DNA from: a candidate division Zixibacteria bacterium DG_27
GTDB lineage: Bacteria > Zixibacteria > MSB-5A5 > DG-27
Length of the DNA: 5,456 bases
NCBI GenBank assembly: GCA_001302725.1
Contig: LIZU01000110.1
Location: forward strand, 1-5,456
Direction: 5' to 3'
The notes under the pieces were generated by a model. That model ran no database searches and had not been told where the DNA came from. It worked only from the letters and a program-made list of their open reading frames with translations. The position numbers and the translations under genes are program-made. The stretch's first letter is position 1, and every line of letters begins with the position of its first letter. Of this stretch, positions 5,350 to 5,456 are shown one piece after another.

Positions 5350-5456
5350 TTGCCCGAAGAACAGGTAATAAAACCTCACCCCCCCAGGATTAATACCATA
5401 ATTCTCTTCGGAGCCCAGGCGGCGGCCTCATTCTTGAGCTTCGTGGCCATTTTTTG
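5350..5456 (+). CDS. N-terminus of a probable integral membrane protein (3' end outside window)
   Basis: The frame starting with TTG at 5350, the base after the gmhA TAA, stays open to the window edge. It reads a short polar lead (PEEQVIKPHPPR) and then a hydrophobic run, INTIILFGAQAAASFLSFVAIF, that looks like a first transmembrane helix. GAGAG (5341-5345) precedes the TTG by 4 nt and could serve as a ribosome binding site. No ATG or GTG precedes the hydrophobic stretch in this frame. The pattern recalls the first helix of Wzx-type polysaccharide flippases, which would fit beside gmhA, but 35 residues cannot settle a family. The frame is the same as that of gmhA, so only the TAA separates the two. 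Confidence 0.5.
   Translation, partial: MPEEQVIKPHPPRINTIILFGAQAAASFLSFVAIF

Overview
The window is from a bacterium of moderate GC content. All supported genes lie on the + strand: the end of an alpha/beta hydrolase, a REP-associated Y1 transposase (RAYT) inside a cluster of palindromic repeats, alaS, a geranylgeranylglyceryl phosphate synthase (GGGPS) family gene, gmhA, and the first codons of a likely membrane protein. GGGPS-type ether-lipid genes are known in archaea, in Bacillales (PcrB) and in the FCB superphylum. Together with a heptose gene typical of an LPS-making (diderm) cell, this points to an FCB-related or candidate-phylum bacterium (for example a Zixibacteria-like lineage). That placement is inference, not something read directly.

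Region 1-1159 is accessory in character. The hydrolase ends inside a repeat that supplies its last codons and its stop. From 366 to 1144 there is a REP/RAYT module. It has an inverted REP pair (366-423), three tandem REP-like units (485-571), the transposase gene (585-1055), and a second inverted pair (1087-1144) that matches the first at 55 of 58 positions. Each unit is the tetranucleotide GTAG followed by a 9-bp stem with a TCC or TCT loop. This is the architecture known for REP elements and their RAYT transposases in gammaproteobacteria, but the repeat sequence is unrelated. Stem differences between copies are compensatory.

Region 1160-3874 is a full-length alanyl-tRNA synthetase with aminoacylation, editing and C-Ala parts all recognisable. 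Its ATG lies 15 nt after the second REP pair with no clear Shine-Dalgarno sequence. A hairpin encloses its stop codon.

Region 3990-5456 looks like one operon. The GGGPS-family gene has a strong ribosome binding site. It overlaps gmhA by 20 nt, and gmhA is followed without any gap by a TTG-started reading frame with a hydrophobic N-terminal segment. The proposed roles are an ether-lipid head-group step, the first step of ADP-heptose synthesis, and perhaps a membrane exporter or flippase, so the theme is envelope biogenesis.

The most notable items are the REPtron-like module with covarying stems, the protein C-terminus written by a REP, and the translationally coupled archaeal-type lipid synthase and heptose isomerase.
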